Positions 7,541 to 16,587 of a DNA stretch of 64,000 nt are shown piece by piece. The stretch is taken from assembly GCF_900100955.1 (NCBI RefSeq), contig NZ_FNCC01000018.1, positions 62,001-126,000 of the forward strand, given 5' to 3'. Made by a program: the position numbers and the translations under genes. Source of the stretch: Lentzea fradiae (GTDB lineage Bacteria > Actinomycetota > Actinomycetes > Mycobacteriales > Pseudonocardiaceae). Positions within the stretch are counted from its first letter, which is position 1. Each line of letters starts with the position of its first letter. The notes under the pieces were generated by a model. It was not told the origin of the DNA and did not search any database. It was given only the letters and a program-made list of their open reading frames with translations.

Positions 7541-8745
7541 GGCGGCGGAGCTTCCTCGCCGCGGGCGCGCTGTCCGTCCCCCTCGTCACCGCGTCGTCCA
7601 CCGTGAACGCGACACCGCGGCTCGCCACGGCCTCCGAGCAGCTCGCCCAGGACGGCTGGCGCAAGCTCAGGGGCCGCAAGACCGGTGTGCTGACGAACCC
7701 GACGGGCATCCTCACGGACCAGACGCACATCGTCGACTCGATGGTGGCCCACGGCGTGCGGCCGACGGCGGTGTTCGGCCCGGAACACGGCTTCCGCGGC
7801 ACGGCGCAGGCCGGTGGGTCCGAGGGCGACTACGCGGACCCGCGCACGGGCATCCCGGTGTACGACACGTACGGCGCCGACGCCGCGAAGATCCGGGCGA
7901 TGTTCGTGAAGGCGGGCATCGACACGGTCGTGTTCGACATCGCGGACGTGGGCGCGCGTTTCTACACCTACATCTGGACGCTCTACACGGCGATGGACGC
8001 CGCGGCGGGCCTCGACTTCATCGTCCTGGACCGCCCGAACCCGATCGGCGGCGACGCGGCGGGCCCTCAGCTCGACCCCGCGTACGCGACGTTCGTGGGC
8101 CTGAAGCCGATCGTGCAGCAGCACGGCATGACGGTCGGCGAGCTGGCCCGGCTGTTCCAGGGCGAGTTCGGCCTGGCCACCCGGCTGGAGGTGGTCGACG
8201 TCCGCGGCTGGCGGCGCGACCAGCTCGACACGGGCCTGCCGTGGGTGCCGCCGAGCCCGAACATGCCCACGCAGGACACCGCGTTCGTCTACCCCGGCAC
8301 GTGCCTGTTCGAGGGCACGGTGCTGTCCGAGGGCCGCGGCACCACCCGCCCGTTCGAGACGGTCGGCGCTCCCGGCGTCGACTGGCGCTGGGCGGAGGCC
8401 CTGAACGGGCTGGGGCTGCCGGGCGTGCGGTTCCGCGAGACGTACTTCTCCCCCACGTTCAACAAGTTCCAGGGCAAGACCTGCGGCGGGGTGACCCTGC
8501 ACGTCACCGACGCGGGCAGGTTCGACGCCATCGGGGCGGCCGTGGCGATGCTGGTCACCGCCAGGTCGCTCTACCCGGACGTGTTCGCGTGGCGTCCCGA
8601 CAACTGGATCGACAAGCTCAGCGGCTCCGACCGGCTGCGCACGATGATCGACGCCGGGACGTCCCCCGGCGAGGTCGCCGGCGCGTGGCAGGAGGAGTTG
8701 CAGCAGTTCCGCCGCACCCGCCAGCCCTACCTGCGCTACCGGTGA
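7537..8745 (+). CDS. namZ: Exported exo-beta-N-acetylmuramidase NamZ (DUF1343)
   Basis: A 402-residue DUF1343 protein, the family of the exo-acting N-acetylmuramidase NamZ (YbbC), which releases MurNAc from peptide-free MurNAc-GlcNAc after NagZ and amidase action. Recognisable segments are VLTNPTGI, FGPEHGFRG, FDIADVGARFYTYIWT, VLDRPNPI and PSPNMPT. The N-terminus RRRSFLAAGALS looks like a twin-arginine signal. The start overlaps the nagZ stop and the AmiE-like gene follows 7 bp after the stop. This is the same gene set as the Bacillus muropeptide-rescue operon. Confidence 0.92.
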   Translation: MRRRSFLAAGALSVPLVTASSTVNATPRLATASEQLAQDGWRKLRGRKTGVLTNPTGILTDQTHIVDSMVAHGVRPTAVFGPEHGFRGTAQAGGSEGDYADPRTGIPVYDTYGADAAKIRAMFVKAGIDTVVFDIADVGARFYTYIWTLYTAMDAAAGLDFIVLDRPNPIGGDAAGPQLDPAYATFVGLKPIVQQHGMTVGELARLFQGEFGLATRLEVVDVRGWRRDQLDTGLPWVPPSPNMPTQDTAFVYPGTCLFEGTVLSEGRGTTRPFETVGAPGVDWRWAEALNGLGLPGVRFRETYFSPTFNKFQGKTCGGVTLHVTDAGRFDAIGAAVAMLVTARSLYPDVFAWRPDNWIDKLSGSDRLRTMIDAGTSPGEVAGAWQEELQQFRRTRQPYLRYR

Positions 8746-8752
8746 GGACGCC

Positions 8753-10276
8753 ATGCTCATCCCTGCACTGGCCGTCGCACTCGTGACGGCCGCCGTTCCC
8801 GGACACTTCGACCAGCCCGCGGACGGTTTCGCGCCGCCGGGCACGACGCTGCGCGCGTCCAACCCGTACTGGGCGAACCTCGACCCCGAGCCGATCAACG
8901 CGGCGCTGCGGCAGCTCCACGACTTCACCAAGCCGCAGGCCAACGGCAAACCGCTCTACGCCGGTGCCGTCACGATGTACGTGCACGACGGCAAGATCGT
9001 GGCGCACGACCGCACGGGCTACGCGGTCCTGTACGAGGACCAGCAGACGCAGCTGCCCGAAGAAGAACGCGTTCCCATGCGCAAGGACACGATCTTCGAC
9101 TTCGCGTCCATCTCGAAGCTGTTCACGTCGATCGCGGTGATCCAGCAGGTAGAACAGGGCCGGGTGGCCATCGACGAGAGAGTTGCCACCTATCTGCCCG
9201 AGTTCGGCGTGAACGGCAAAGAGGACATCACCGTCAAGCAGCTGCTCACGCACACGAGCGGCCTCGAACCGTTCATCCCGTTGTGGCAGCGGTATCCGGA
9301 CGTCCCGTCACGCATCAAGGCCGTGATGGACGTGGCGCCGAAGTCCACGCCCGGCACGACGTACGTCTACTCCGACCTGAACCTGATCACGCTCGGCGAG
9401 CTGGTTTACCGGGTCAGCGGCAAGCGTCTCGACCAGGCGGTGCGCGACGGCATCACGAAACCGCTCGGCATGAAGGACACCGGCTACAACCCGAAGGCCA
9501 AGCACCGCACGGCCGCCACGGAGTTCCAGGCGTCACCGCCCCGCGGCATCGTCCGCGGTGAGGTGCACGACGAGAACGCGTGGTCGCTGGGCGGGGTGGC
9601 CGGGCACGCCGGTGTGTTCGGCACGGCGAAGGACCTCGCTGTCCTCGGCCAGACGATCCTCAACGGCGGCACGTACGGCGGTCGCCGGATCCTGTCCGAG
9701 CACTCGGTCGGGCTGATGCTGACGAACTTCAACCAGCAGTTCCCCGACAACGCCCACGGCCTGGGCTTCGAGCTGGACCAGCGCTGGTACATGGGCGGGC
9801 TGAGCGGTCCGGGGACGGCGGGCCACACCGGCTACACCGGCACGTCGTTCGTGATCGACAAGGCGTCGCGGTCGATCGCGATCCTGCTGACGAACCGGGT
9901 GCACCCGAGCCGCGACTGGGGCAGTGTCAACCCGGCGCGGCGGGTGGCGGCCGACGGCCTGGCGAACGCGCTGGCGGTCAAGGCGAACGGAAAGCAGTGG
10001 CGCGCAACGGCTTCCGGCGGCACGCTCACGGCGGACCGCCCGGTCGAGGTCTTCGTGGACGTGGACAAGGGCGACAAGCTCACCGTCCAGCACTGGGACG
10101 GCACCGCTTGGCAGGACGTACGCACGATCACCACCACTGAACGCCGATGGGTGGCCGTCGAGCAGAAGAAGTCGCGGTTCGTCTTCACCAAGGCAGGCCA
10201 GTACGACGGCCGTGGTGTGTACGTGCACGCACGGGGCAGCGTCACGGCCGACGGCTGGTCAGTGGCACGCCGCTAG
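8753..10276 (+). CDS. Exported serine hydrolase, AmiE/beta-lactamase-like (muropeptide amidase candidate)
   Basis: A 507-residue class C beta-lactamase-fold protein. SxxK is SISK (Ser 119, Lys 122), the second motif is YSDLN, and the third is HTGYTG. A hydrophobic N-terminus indicates export. A C-terminal ~110-residue domain follows the hydrolase domain. In B. subtilis the beta-lactamase-family protein AmiE, encoded with nagZ and namZ, removes the peptide from MurNAc. The same operon position suggests this role; a D,D-carboxypeptidase or esterase cannot be excluded. Its 3' end overlaps the convergent mocR-like gene by 18 bp. Confidence 0.8.
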   Translation: MLIPALAVALVTAAVPGHFDQPADGFAPPGTTLRASNPYWANLDPEPINAALRQLHDFTKPQANGKPLYAGAVTMYVHDGKIVAHDRTGYAVLYEDQQTQLPEEERVPMRKDTIFDFASISKLFTSIAVIQQVEQGRVAIDERVATYLPEFGVNGKEDITVKQLLTHTSGLEPFIPLWQRYPDVPSRIKAVMDVAPKSTPGTTYVYSDLNLITLGELVYRVSGKRLDQAVRDGITKPLGMKDTGYNPKAKHRTAATEFQASPPRGIVRGEVHDENAWSLGGVAGHAGVFGTAKDLAVLGQTILNGGTYGGRRILSEHSVGLMLTNFNQQFPDNAHGLGFELDQRWYMGGLSGPGTAGHTGYTGTSFVIDKASRSIAILLTNRVHPSRDWGSVNPARRVAADGLANALAVKANGKQWRATASGGTLTADRPVEVFVDVDKGDKLTVQHWDGTAWQDVRTITTTERRWVAVEQKKSRFVFTKAGQYDGRGVYVHARGSVTADGWSVARR

Positions 10277-11596
10277 CGCCTCCATGAAGGACGGGAGCGC
10301 CCGTGGAAACGCGGGCGCTCCGAAACTCACGACCACTCCCGAACGGTCGTCGTCGCTCTGCTCGTGCCGGAACCACGAGAGAGGGCTGACCGCGACCCCA
10401 CGTTCACGCGCGGCGTCCACAACGGCCTTCTCGTGCGGCGTCTCCAACACGGCGTGCATCCCGGCGGCAATGCCGGATACGGACGCGTAAGGCGACACGG
10501 CATCCACGAGCCGGTCGCGACGCCGTTGGTACTTCAACCGCATCCGTCGCACGTGGCTGTCGTACGCACCGCGCGCCAGGAAGTCGGCCAACGTCAGCTG
10601 GTCGAGCATGCTGACGTGCTGCTCGCGGTTGGTCTTCAACGCGAGGACCGGGTCGACGTACCGGTCCGGCAACACCATCCACGCGATCCGCAACGCCGGT
10701 GACAACGCCTTGCTCGACGTGCCCAGGTACACGACGTGTTCCGGGTCCAGCCCTTGCACGGCCCCGACTGGTTGCCGGTCGTAGCGGAACTCGCCGTCGT
10801 AGTCGTCTTCCAGCACAAGGCCGTCAACGCGCCGTGCCCACTCCACGGCCGCAGCGCGCCGCCTCGGGTGCAGAGGGCCGCCCAACGGGAACTGGTGCGC
10901 CGGAGTCAAAACGCACGCGCGCAGGTCGTCGGGCAACTGCTCGGTGTTGGCGCCGTGGTCGTCCACCGCCAGCGGCACCGTCGACGTCCACAGCGACCGG
11001 TGGAACTGCAGTCCGTACTCCTCGACGACGACAGGCGGCGTGAACAGCTTGTCGAACATCTGCACGGCGCCGCCGAACCCGGAGCTCACGACGATCCGCT
11101 CGGGATCGGCCCGCACGCCCCGCGCCCGCGACAGGTACTCGGCGAGCGCCGTCCGCAGCTCGATCCGCCCCCTCGGGTCGCCTGGCCCGAACGCCTCCGA
11201 CGGCGCGGCCATCAGCGCACGGCGGGTCGACCGGACCCATTCCGCGCGTGGGAACTCGGTGACGTCCGGCGTCGACACCCTGAGGTCGTACCGCACGTCC
11301 GACGCCGGCGCCCCGCGGTGCACGGGGGCGGGCGGCTCGACGCGTTGCGCCACCACGGTTCCCGACCCCTGACGCGCGGTGAGCCACCCTTCGGCCACGA
11401 GTGCCGCGTACGCCTCGGCGACGGTGTTGCGCGCGATCCCCAGGTCGGCGGCGAGCGAGCGCGACGCGGGCAGGCGGGTGCCGGGCGGCAGCCGTGCCGA
11501 CCGGACCGCTTCCCGCAGCGACGCCGTCAACCGCTGCCGCAACCCACCTGGACCGGACAGGTCGAGGTGGAAGTCAAGATTGGCCCACGATTCCAC
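10259..11596 (-). CDS. MocR/PdxR-type GntR-aminotransferase regulator
   Basis: A 445-residue fusion of an N-terminal GntR winged helix (about 15-85; [18 protein letters not shown]) with a fold-type I aminotransferase domain. The PLP lysine is in [12 protein letters not shown], and the DDYDGEFRY region is the typical cofactor pocket. MocR proteins use PLP or PLP adducts as effectors. GTG at 11596 is divergent from the carboxymuconolactone-decarboxylase gene only 50 bp away, so that gene is the most likely target. Its placement inside the salvage cluster may be coincidental. Confidence 0.9.
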   Translation of the reverse strand: MESWANLDFHLDLSGPGGLRQRLTASLREAVRSARLPPGTRLPASRSLAADLGIARNTVAEAYAALVAEGWLTARQGSGTVVAQRVEPPAPVHRGAPASDVRYDLRVSTPDVTEFPRAEWVRSTRRALMAAPSEAFGPGDPRGRIELRTALAEYLSRARGVRADPERIVVSSGFGGAVQMFDKLFTPPVVVEEYGLQFHRSLWTSTVPLAVDDHGANTEQLPDDLRACVLTPAHQFPLGGPLHPRRRAAAVEWARRVDGLVLEDDYDGEFRYDRQPVGAVQGLDPEHVVYLGTSSKALSPALRIAWMVLPDRYVDPVLALKTNREQHVSMLDQLTLADFLARGAYDSHVRRMRLKYQRRRDRLVDAVSPYASVSGIAAGMHAVLETPHEKAVVDAARERGVAVSPLSWFRHEQSDDDRSGVVVSFGAPAFPRALPSFMEALAACH

Positions 11597-11645
11597 GATC
11601 AGATTGCACCACGCCGGGGGCCAATCAGCGGCCTAGGTTGGGGTC

Positions 11646-12092
11646 ATGACGAACCGCATCGACATCGCCAAGAAGGCCCCGAAGGTCTACCGCGCCATGA
11701 TCGCCCTCGACGCCGCCGCCCGTGAGGGCCTCGACGAGCAGCTGGCCGAGCTGGTGCGCATCCGGGCCTCGCAGCTCAACCACTGCGCCTACTGCCTCAA
11801 CATGCACACCGTCGACGCCAGGAAGGGCGGTGAGTCGGAGGCCCGCATCTACCTGCTGAACGCGTGGGAGGAGGCCGGGGACCTCTACACCGAGAAGGAG
11901 AAGGCCGCGCTTCGGCTGACCGAGGCCATCACCGTCCTGAGCAGCCACGAGTACGTCAGCGACGAGGTCTACGAGCGGGCCGCGCGGCACTTCGGCGAGG
12001 AGGAGCTGGCCCAGCTCATCGCGTTGATCTTCACGATCAACGCGTGGAACCGGATCGCCGTCTCGACTCGCAAGGTGCCCGACGTGCGGTGA
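11646..12092 (+). CDS. AhpD/carboxymuconolactone decarboxylase-family protein
   Basis: A 148-residue AhpD-like protein. The redox motif CAYCLNMH (about 48-55) has two cysteines and the His typical of alkylhydroperoxidase-type members, with a conserved Glu-rich helix (EQLAELVRIRASQ) before it. Such proteins act as peroxidases or thiol reductants in the cytoplasm. ATG lies 6 nt after TAGGTT (11634-11639), consistent with a leaderless transcript. The 50-bp gap shared with the mocR-like gene suggests direct control. Confidence 0.88.
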   Translation: MTNRIDIAKKAPKVYRAMIALDAAAREGLDEQLAELVRIRASQLNHCAYCLNMHTVDARKGGESEARIYLLNAWEEAGDLYTEKEKAALRLTEAITVLSSHEYVSDEVYERAARHFGEEELAQLIALIFTINAWNRIAVSTRKVPDVR

Positions 12093-12126
12093 CACACGCG
12101 GGAGAGTGACTTTCGGACACAGTGCG

Positions 12127-12155
12127 TTGACCCTCGCAGTGGCGGTTAGTAAGTT
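12127..12155 (+). promoter_or_regulatory. Promoter of murR-murQ, leaderless
   Basis: -35 TTGACC (12127-12132), 17-bp spacer, -10 TAAGTT (12150-12155). The GTG of murR follows 6 nt later, so the transcript should start at or next to the initiation codon. Confidence 0.6.
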
Positions 12156-12161
12156 TCCCAC

Positions 12162-13082
12162 GTGTCCACTGAAAGCAGTGCCGAGTCCAGCCCGCTGGTC
12201 AAGATCCGGTCGTTGCTGCCGGGTCTCGCGCGCGCCGAGCAGCGCGTCGCGAAGGTGGTCCTGGAGAACCCGGGGACGGTCGCACACCGCAGCATCACCG
12301 AGGTGGCCGAGCAGGCCGGCACCAGCGAGACGACGGTGACGCGGTTCTGCAAGGCCATCGGCGTCGGCGGCTACCCGGAGCTGCGCATCGCGCTCGCCGC
12401 CGACACCGCCCGCAGCGCCGCCCGTGCCAACCACGACATGGGCGGCGACATCGGCCCCGGCGACGACCTCCGGCAGGTCGTCGGCAAGGTCGCGTTCGCC
12501 GACGCCCGCGCCGTCGAGGAGACCGCGGAGCAGCTCGACGTCGAGGCCCTCGACAAGGTCGTCCAAGCCGTGGCGGGTGCCCGCCGGGTGGACGTCTACG
12601 GGTTCGGCGCGAGCGCCTTCGTCGCGTTCGACATGCAGCAGAAGCTGCACCGCATCGGCTTGACGTGCTTCGCGTGGAACGACACGCACATCGCGCTGAC
12701 GTCGGCGGCCGTGCTCACCGGCGCGGACGTCGCCGTCGGCATCTCGCACACCGGCTCGACCTCGGAGACCGTCGAGGCGCTGCGGGTCGCCCGCGAGACC
12801 GGCGCGACGACGGTCGCCCTCACGAACTTCCCGCGGTCGCCGATCACCGAGGTCGCCGACCACGTCCTCACGACGGCCGCGCGCGAGACGACGTTCCGCT
12901 CCGGCGCGATGGCCAGCCGGATCGCCCAGCTCACGGTGATCGACTGCCTGTTCATCGGCGTGGCCCAGCACCACGTCGACACGGCCAAGACGGCGCTGGA
13001 GGCCACGTACGAGGCGGTGTCCGGTCATCGGCTGGGCGCCAGACCGGACGGGCGAAGGCGGCCGCGGGAGACGTCTAAATGA
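12162..13082 (+). CDS. murR: RpiR/MurR-family regulator with SIS domain
   Basis: A 306-residue RpiR-family regulator. The N-terminal HTH_6 (about 15-85) contains ITEVAEQAGTSETTVTRFCK. The C-terminal SIS sugar-phosphate domain (about 125-265) contains VDVYGFGASAFVA and VGISHTGSTSETVE. Paired with murQ it corresponds to MurR, which senses MurNAc-6-phosphate. It is translationally coupled to murQ (ATGA overlap) and is probably autoregulated. GTG at 12162 is preferred because it sits directly at the predicted transcription start. Confidence 0.88.
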   Translation: MSTESSAESSPLVKIRSLLPGLARAEQRVAKVVLENPGTVAHRSITEVAEQAGTSETTVTRFCKAIGVGGYPELRIALAADTARSAARANHDMGGDIGPGDDLRQVVGKVAFADARAVEETAEQLDVEALDKVVQAVAGARRVDVYGFGASAFVAFDMQQKLHRIGLTCFAWNDTHIALTSAAVLTGADVAVGISHTGSTSETVEALRVARETGATTVALTNFPRSPITEVADHVLTTAARETTFRSGAMASRIAQLTVIDCLFIGVAQHHVDTAKTALEATYEAVSGHRLGARPDGRRRPRETSK

Positions 13083-13990
13083 CCTCGCCCCGGAACGATG
13101 TGGTGGTGCGCGTGGAATCTCCGACCGAGCAACGGAACCCGCGCACCGCGGACATCGACCGGGTCCCCACGCTCGACGTGCTCCGGATGATCAACGACGA
13201 GGACCGCACGGTCCCGGCCGCGGTCGCGCGGGCCCTGCCGGACCTGGCCATCGCGGTCGACCTCGGCGTCGCCGCGATCTCCTCCGGCGGTCGCGTCCAC
13301 TACGTCGGCGCGGGCACGTCCGGCCGGCTCGCGACGCTCGACGCCGCCGAGCTGGTGCCCACGTTCAACGCGCCCGACGACTGGTTCGTCGCCCACCACG
13401 CCGGCGGGACCGAAGCCCTCGTCCGTGCCGTCGAGGAGGTCGAGGACCACTCCGGCGCCGCTCAGATCCGCCGCTACGCGACCGGGAAAGACCTGGTGGT
13501 GGGCGTGACGGCGTCCGGGCGCACGCCGTTCGTGATCGGCGCTCTGGAAGAGGCGCACACGCTCGGCGCCCGCACCGTGCTGGTGTCGAACAACGCGTCG
13601 GTGCCGTTCACGCCGGACGTCCTCGTCACGCTGGACACCGGCCCGGAGGCCATCGCGGGCTCCACCCGGATGAAGGCGGGATCGGCCCAGAAGCTCGTCC
13701 TGACATCGTTTTCCACCGCGGTGATGGTGAAGCTCGGCCGGACCTACTCGAACCTGATGGTCAGCATGCGCGCCACCAACGCGAAGCTGCGCGGACGCAC
13801 GATCCGGATCCTGCACGAGGCCACCGGCCTGCCCGCGAACGACTGCGAGCAGGCGCTGGCCGAGTCGTCCGGCGACCTCAAGGTGGCGCTGGTCCACCTG
13901 CTCGCCGGGGTGCCGGCCGATCGTGCGGCGGCGGCGCTGGAGGACACGCAGGGCCACGTCCGCGACGCGCTGGGCCGGCTAGCCGGCTGA
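13079..13990 (+). CDS. murQ: N-acetylmuramic acid 6-phosphate etherase MurQ
   Basis: A 303-residue SIS-domain etherase converting MurNAc-6-phosphate to GlcNAc-6-phosphate and D-lactate in the cytoplasm. Signature segments are VGAGTSGRLATLDAAEL (with the active-site Glu of the DAAE motif), EEVEDH (second Glu), GITASGRTPF-like VTASGRTPFV, and GSTRMKAGSAQK. Length and domain match the family. It completes the muropeptide pathway begun by NagZ/NamZ. No MurNAc kinase or PTS gene is in the window. Its 3' end overlaps the convergent hmp gene by 12 bp. Confidence 0.95.
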   Translation: MTSPRNDVVVRVESPTEQRNPRTADIDRVPTLDVLRMINDEDRTVPAAVARALPDLAIAVDLGVAAISSGGRVHYVGAGTSGRLATLDAAELVPTFNAPDDWFVAHHAGGTEALVRAVEEVEDHSGAAQIRRYATGKDLVVGVTASGRTPFVIGALEEAHTLGARTVLVSNNASVPFTPDVLVTLDTGPEAIAGSTRMKAGSAQKLVLTSFSTAVMVKLGRTYSNLMVSMRATNAKLRGRTIRILHEATGLPANDCEQALAESSGDLKVALVHLLAGVPADRAAAALEDTQGHVRDALGRLAG

Positions 13991-15103
13991 CGTGACGTCG
14001 GGCCCGAAGATCTCGTAGTGGACGTCGGTGACCCCGGCGCCGATCAGCTGGGCCCGCGCGGCGCGCAGGAACGGCGCTGGTCCACACAGGTAGGCGGTGG
14101 TGTCCGCCGGGATGTCGATGCCGCCGAGATCGACGTACCCGGTCCGCTCGGCAGGCCACTCGCCGACCGGCCGCTCGTAGAAGACGTGCGCCTGCCCGTC
14201 CTCCAGCTTCGCGACGAGCTGGGCGAGCTCGGCGCGGAACGGGTGGCTGAACTGGTCGTGGTCGCCGTGCACGGCGATGACCCTGCGCGGTGAGCCGGTG
14301 GCGACCAGCTCGGCGAGCATCGCGATCATCGGCGTGCAGCCGATCCCGGCCGACGCGAACAGCACGGGGTTGTCGCCTGGCCGCAGCGTCACGTCCCCGG
14401 TCGGCCGGCTGAGCTTGAGCGTGCTGCCGACCGGCGCGTGGTCGTGCAGGCGGGTCGACACCTCGCCATCCCGCTTGACGGAGAACTGCAACGCGTCGTC
14501 GGTGCGGCCGGAGAGGCTGTACTGGCGGATCTGCCGGGCGCCGTCGGGCAGCGGCACGTGCACCGAGATGTACTGGCCGGGCTTGTTCAGCGGCACCGGC
14601 CCGCGCACCGGCCTGACCACGAACGTCACGACGTCGTCGGTCTCCTGGAACCGCGCGATGACCCGGTACTCGTCCTGGCCGCGCGGCAGAAAGCGCTCCA
14701 TCCCGATCAGCGTGTCGGCCATCAGCCAGTAGACCTCGCTCCACGCCGCGGCGATCTCCGGCGTGACGTCGAGGACCTCGCCGATCGCGGCCATGAGGTG
14801 CTTGTGCACCACCGTGTACTGGCCGGCCGTGACGCCGACGGACACGTGCTTGTGCGCGATGCGGCGCAGCATCGCGTCGGGTCTCTTCCCTTCGAGCAGC
14901 CCGGTGGCGAAGACCGCGACCGACCCGGCGAGCGCCTGGGCCTGGGTGCCGTTGGCCTGGTTGCCGCGGTTGAACAGGTGCCGCAGCAGGATCGGGTGCT
15001 CCTCGAACATGCGGGCGTAGAAGTTGCGGCTGATCTCGCCGATGGCCGCGCCGACGGCGGGCAGGGTGGCTTCGACGAGTTCGGCGGACTTCGGGGACAA
15101 CAT
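13979..15103 (-). CDS. hmp: Flavohaemoprotein nitric oxide dioxygenase
   Basis: A 374-residue Hmp-type protein that oxidises NO to nitrate with NAD(P)H. The globin domain (1-~135) includes the proximal haem His region IAHKHVSVGV. The FAD-binding domain has IRQYSLSG. The NAD domain has SAGIGCTPMIAML and the C-terminal YEIFGP. ATG at 15103 has a purine-rich GAGGAG ribosome site and gives the standard N-terminus (MLSPKSAELVEATLP); longer in-frame extensions would cover nsrR. It lies 12 bp after nsrR, so it is probably transcribed from the NsrR-controlled promoter. Confidence 0.94.
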   Translation of the reverse strand: MLSPKSAELVEATLPAVGAAIGEISRNFYARMFEEHPILLRHLFNRGNQANGTQAQALAGSVAVFATGLLEGKRPDAMLRRIAHKHVSVGVTAGQYTVVHKHLMAAIGEVLDVTPEIAAAWSEVYWLMADTLIGMERFLPRGQDEYRVIARFQETDDVVTFVVRPVRGPVPLNKPGQYISVHVPLPDGARQIRQYSLSGRTDDALQFSVKRDGEVSTRLHDHAPVGSTLKLSRPTGDVTLRPGDNPVLFASAGIGCTPMIAMLAELVATGSPRRVIAVHGDHDQFSHPFRAELAQLVAKLEDGQAHVFYERPVGEWPAERTGYVDLGGIDIPADTTAYLCGPAPFLRAARAQLIGAGVTDVHYEIFGPDVTSAG

Positions 15104-15114
15104 CGGCGGGCTCC

Positions 15115-15549
15115 TCAGTTCGGCTGCAGGCTCAGCAGTACGGGACCGGTGGGATCGGCGACGAGGTCCTCGACGCGCAACGGATCGAGCGAGGCGTAGA
15201 AGGCTTCCTGGGCCTGGCGCAGCGCACGCCGCAACCGGCAGGCGGCGCTCAGCGGGCACCGCACCTCGCCTTCGCAGTCGACGACGTCGCCGACGCCCTC
15301 CAGCTCGCGCACCAGCCATCCGACCGAGAGGGAGCGGCCTTCGGCGGCGAGCGCCAGACCGCCTCCCCTGCCGCGCCGCGCGCGCACCACTCCGAGGTGC
15401 TGCAACTGGGCCACGACCTTGGCCGCATGGGTGTACTGCACTCCCATGACTTCGGCGACTTCCCGCGTGGTCGGGTTGGCCCATTCGTCGGAAACGGCCA
15501 GCCGCATCACGATCCGCAACGCGATGTCGGTGCTCTTGGTCAGCCTCAC
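15115..15549 (-). CDS. nsrR: Rrf2-family nitric-oxide-sensing repressor NsrR
   Basis: A 144-residue Rrf2 regulator. The winged helix includes TTREVAEVMGVQYTHAAK. The iron-sulfur ligands are the three cysteines of C-EGEVR-C-PLSAA-C (C-x5-C-x5-C), exactly the NsrR spacing. NO destroys the cluster and relieves repression of hmp, the next gene. GTG at 15549 lies 7 nt after a -10 TAGCGT (15562-15557), so the mRNA is probably leaderless. A matching operator sits immediately upstream. Confidence 0.94.
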   Translation of the reverse strand: MRLTKSTDIALRIVMRLAVSDEWANPTTREVAEVMGVQYTHAAKVVAQLQHLGVVRARRGRGGGLALAAEGRSLSVGWLVRELEGVGDVVDCEGEVRCPLSAACRLRRALRQAQEAFYASLDPLRVEDLVADPTGPVLLSLQPN

Positions 15550-15566
15550 GTGATCGACGCTAGCGT

Positions 15567-15589
15567 AATTGGAATCTGAGATACGTGTT
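15567..15589 (-). promoter_or_regulatory. NsrR operator
   Basis: An imperfect 11-1-11 inverted repeat. The minus strand reads AACACGTATCT C AGATTCCAATT, which agrees with the known streptomycete NsrR site pattern. It abuts the predicted -10 of nsrR, so bound NsrR would block its own promoter and that of hmp. Confidence 0.7.
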
Positions 15590-16484
15590 ATCCGCGCGAC
15601 ACCGGCGCCAGCAGCTCGGCGGTCACGTCCCACAGCCGCCGCTCGCGGTCCCTGTCGTGCGCCACCGGTTGCACGTCCGCGACCCGGTTCTTCAGCACGA
15701 ACGCCCCGTCACGAAGGTGCGCCCACTTGTCGTCGAGGGCGACGGAGGCGAGCAACGGCCCCGAGGTCTGCGGCTTCGACATCCCCGGCAGCCTGCCGAG
15801 GAACCGGCTGACAGCCTGGACGGCGGGCGGTGCGTTGCGGCCCAGTCCCGTGCCGGGCATCCAGCCCGGTTCGAACACGGACACACCGATGCCGTCTCCG
15901 ACGCGTCGTTGCAGCTCGTGCGCGTAGTAGAGGATCGCCAGCTTCGCCGTGGAGTAGGCGGCCATCGAGTCGTCGGCGCGGGCGCCGGCCAGCTCCACCG
16001 GGTCGGCCCACCGCGCCGGTGTCACGCCGAGCAGCTTGCGCCAGAAGTTCTGGTGGTAGGTGTTCGACCCGAGCAGCACGATCCGGGCCGGTGCGGTGAA
16101 CCGGTCGAGCAGGGCGCCGATCAGCTGGGCGTGGGCGAGGTGGTTGACCGCGAACGTCAGCTCGTGGCCGTCGGCCGAGGTCTGCCCGGCCGAGGCGAGC
16201 CCGGCATTGGCGACCAACGCCCGCAACGGCCGCACGGCACCGCTGTCCAGCAGCTCACGAACGGTGGCAGCGGCAGCGCGGACGTCCGCCAGGCTCGCCA
16301 GGTCGCAGCCGATCTCGTGAACGTCCGCACCGAGCGCGCGGGCCTCCGCGGCGACGGCGGTGAGCTCCGCTCCCCTGCGTCCGACCAGCAGCAGGTCGGG
16401 CTTGTCCTTCCGGCGGGCCATCGCGAGCACGGCGTGCCTGCCGAGGTTCTTCGTCGGTCCGGTGATCAGCACAGTTCCAGTCAT
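15588..16484 (-). CDS. Short-chain dehydrogenase/reductase
   Basis: A 298-residue classical SDR-fold protein. The cofactor motif is LITGPTKNLGRHA (TGxxxNxG), with VANAG, the catalytic Ser region LLGSNTYH and YSTAK (Tyr/Lys). Similar to retinol-dehydrogenase/protochlorophyllide-reductase-like SDRs; the substrate is unknown. It is divergent from an XRE regulator across 103 bp, a common actinomycete arrangement in which the regulator controls the SDR. Its stop touches the NsrR operator. Confidence 0.88.
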   Translation of the reverse strand: MTGTVLITGPTKNLGRHAVLAMARRKDKPDLLLVGRRGAELTAVAAEARALGADVHEIGCDLASLADVRAAAATVRELLDSGAVRPLRALVANAGLASAGQTSADGHELTFAVNHLAHAQLIGALLDRFTAPARIVLLGSNTYHQNFWRKLLGVTPARWADPVELAGARADDSMAAYSTAKLAILYYAHELQRRVGDGIGVSVFEPGWMPGTGLGRNAPPAVQAVSRFLGRLPGMSKPQTSGPLLASVALDDKWAHLRDGAFVLKNRVADVQPVAHDRDRERRLWDVTAELLAPVSRG

Positions 16485-16587
16485 GACCCCGAGCTTGCGA
16501 GGACCACCGGACGTCAACCAGCGGCCCGGTTTTCGTAGGACTGGCAGACACAGGACAACGTCCGCGAGCCCGCGCACACTGGAGGCC

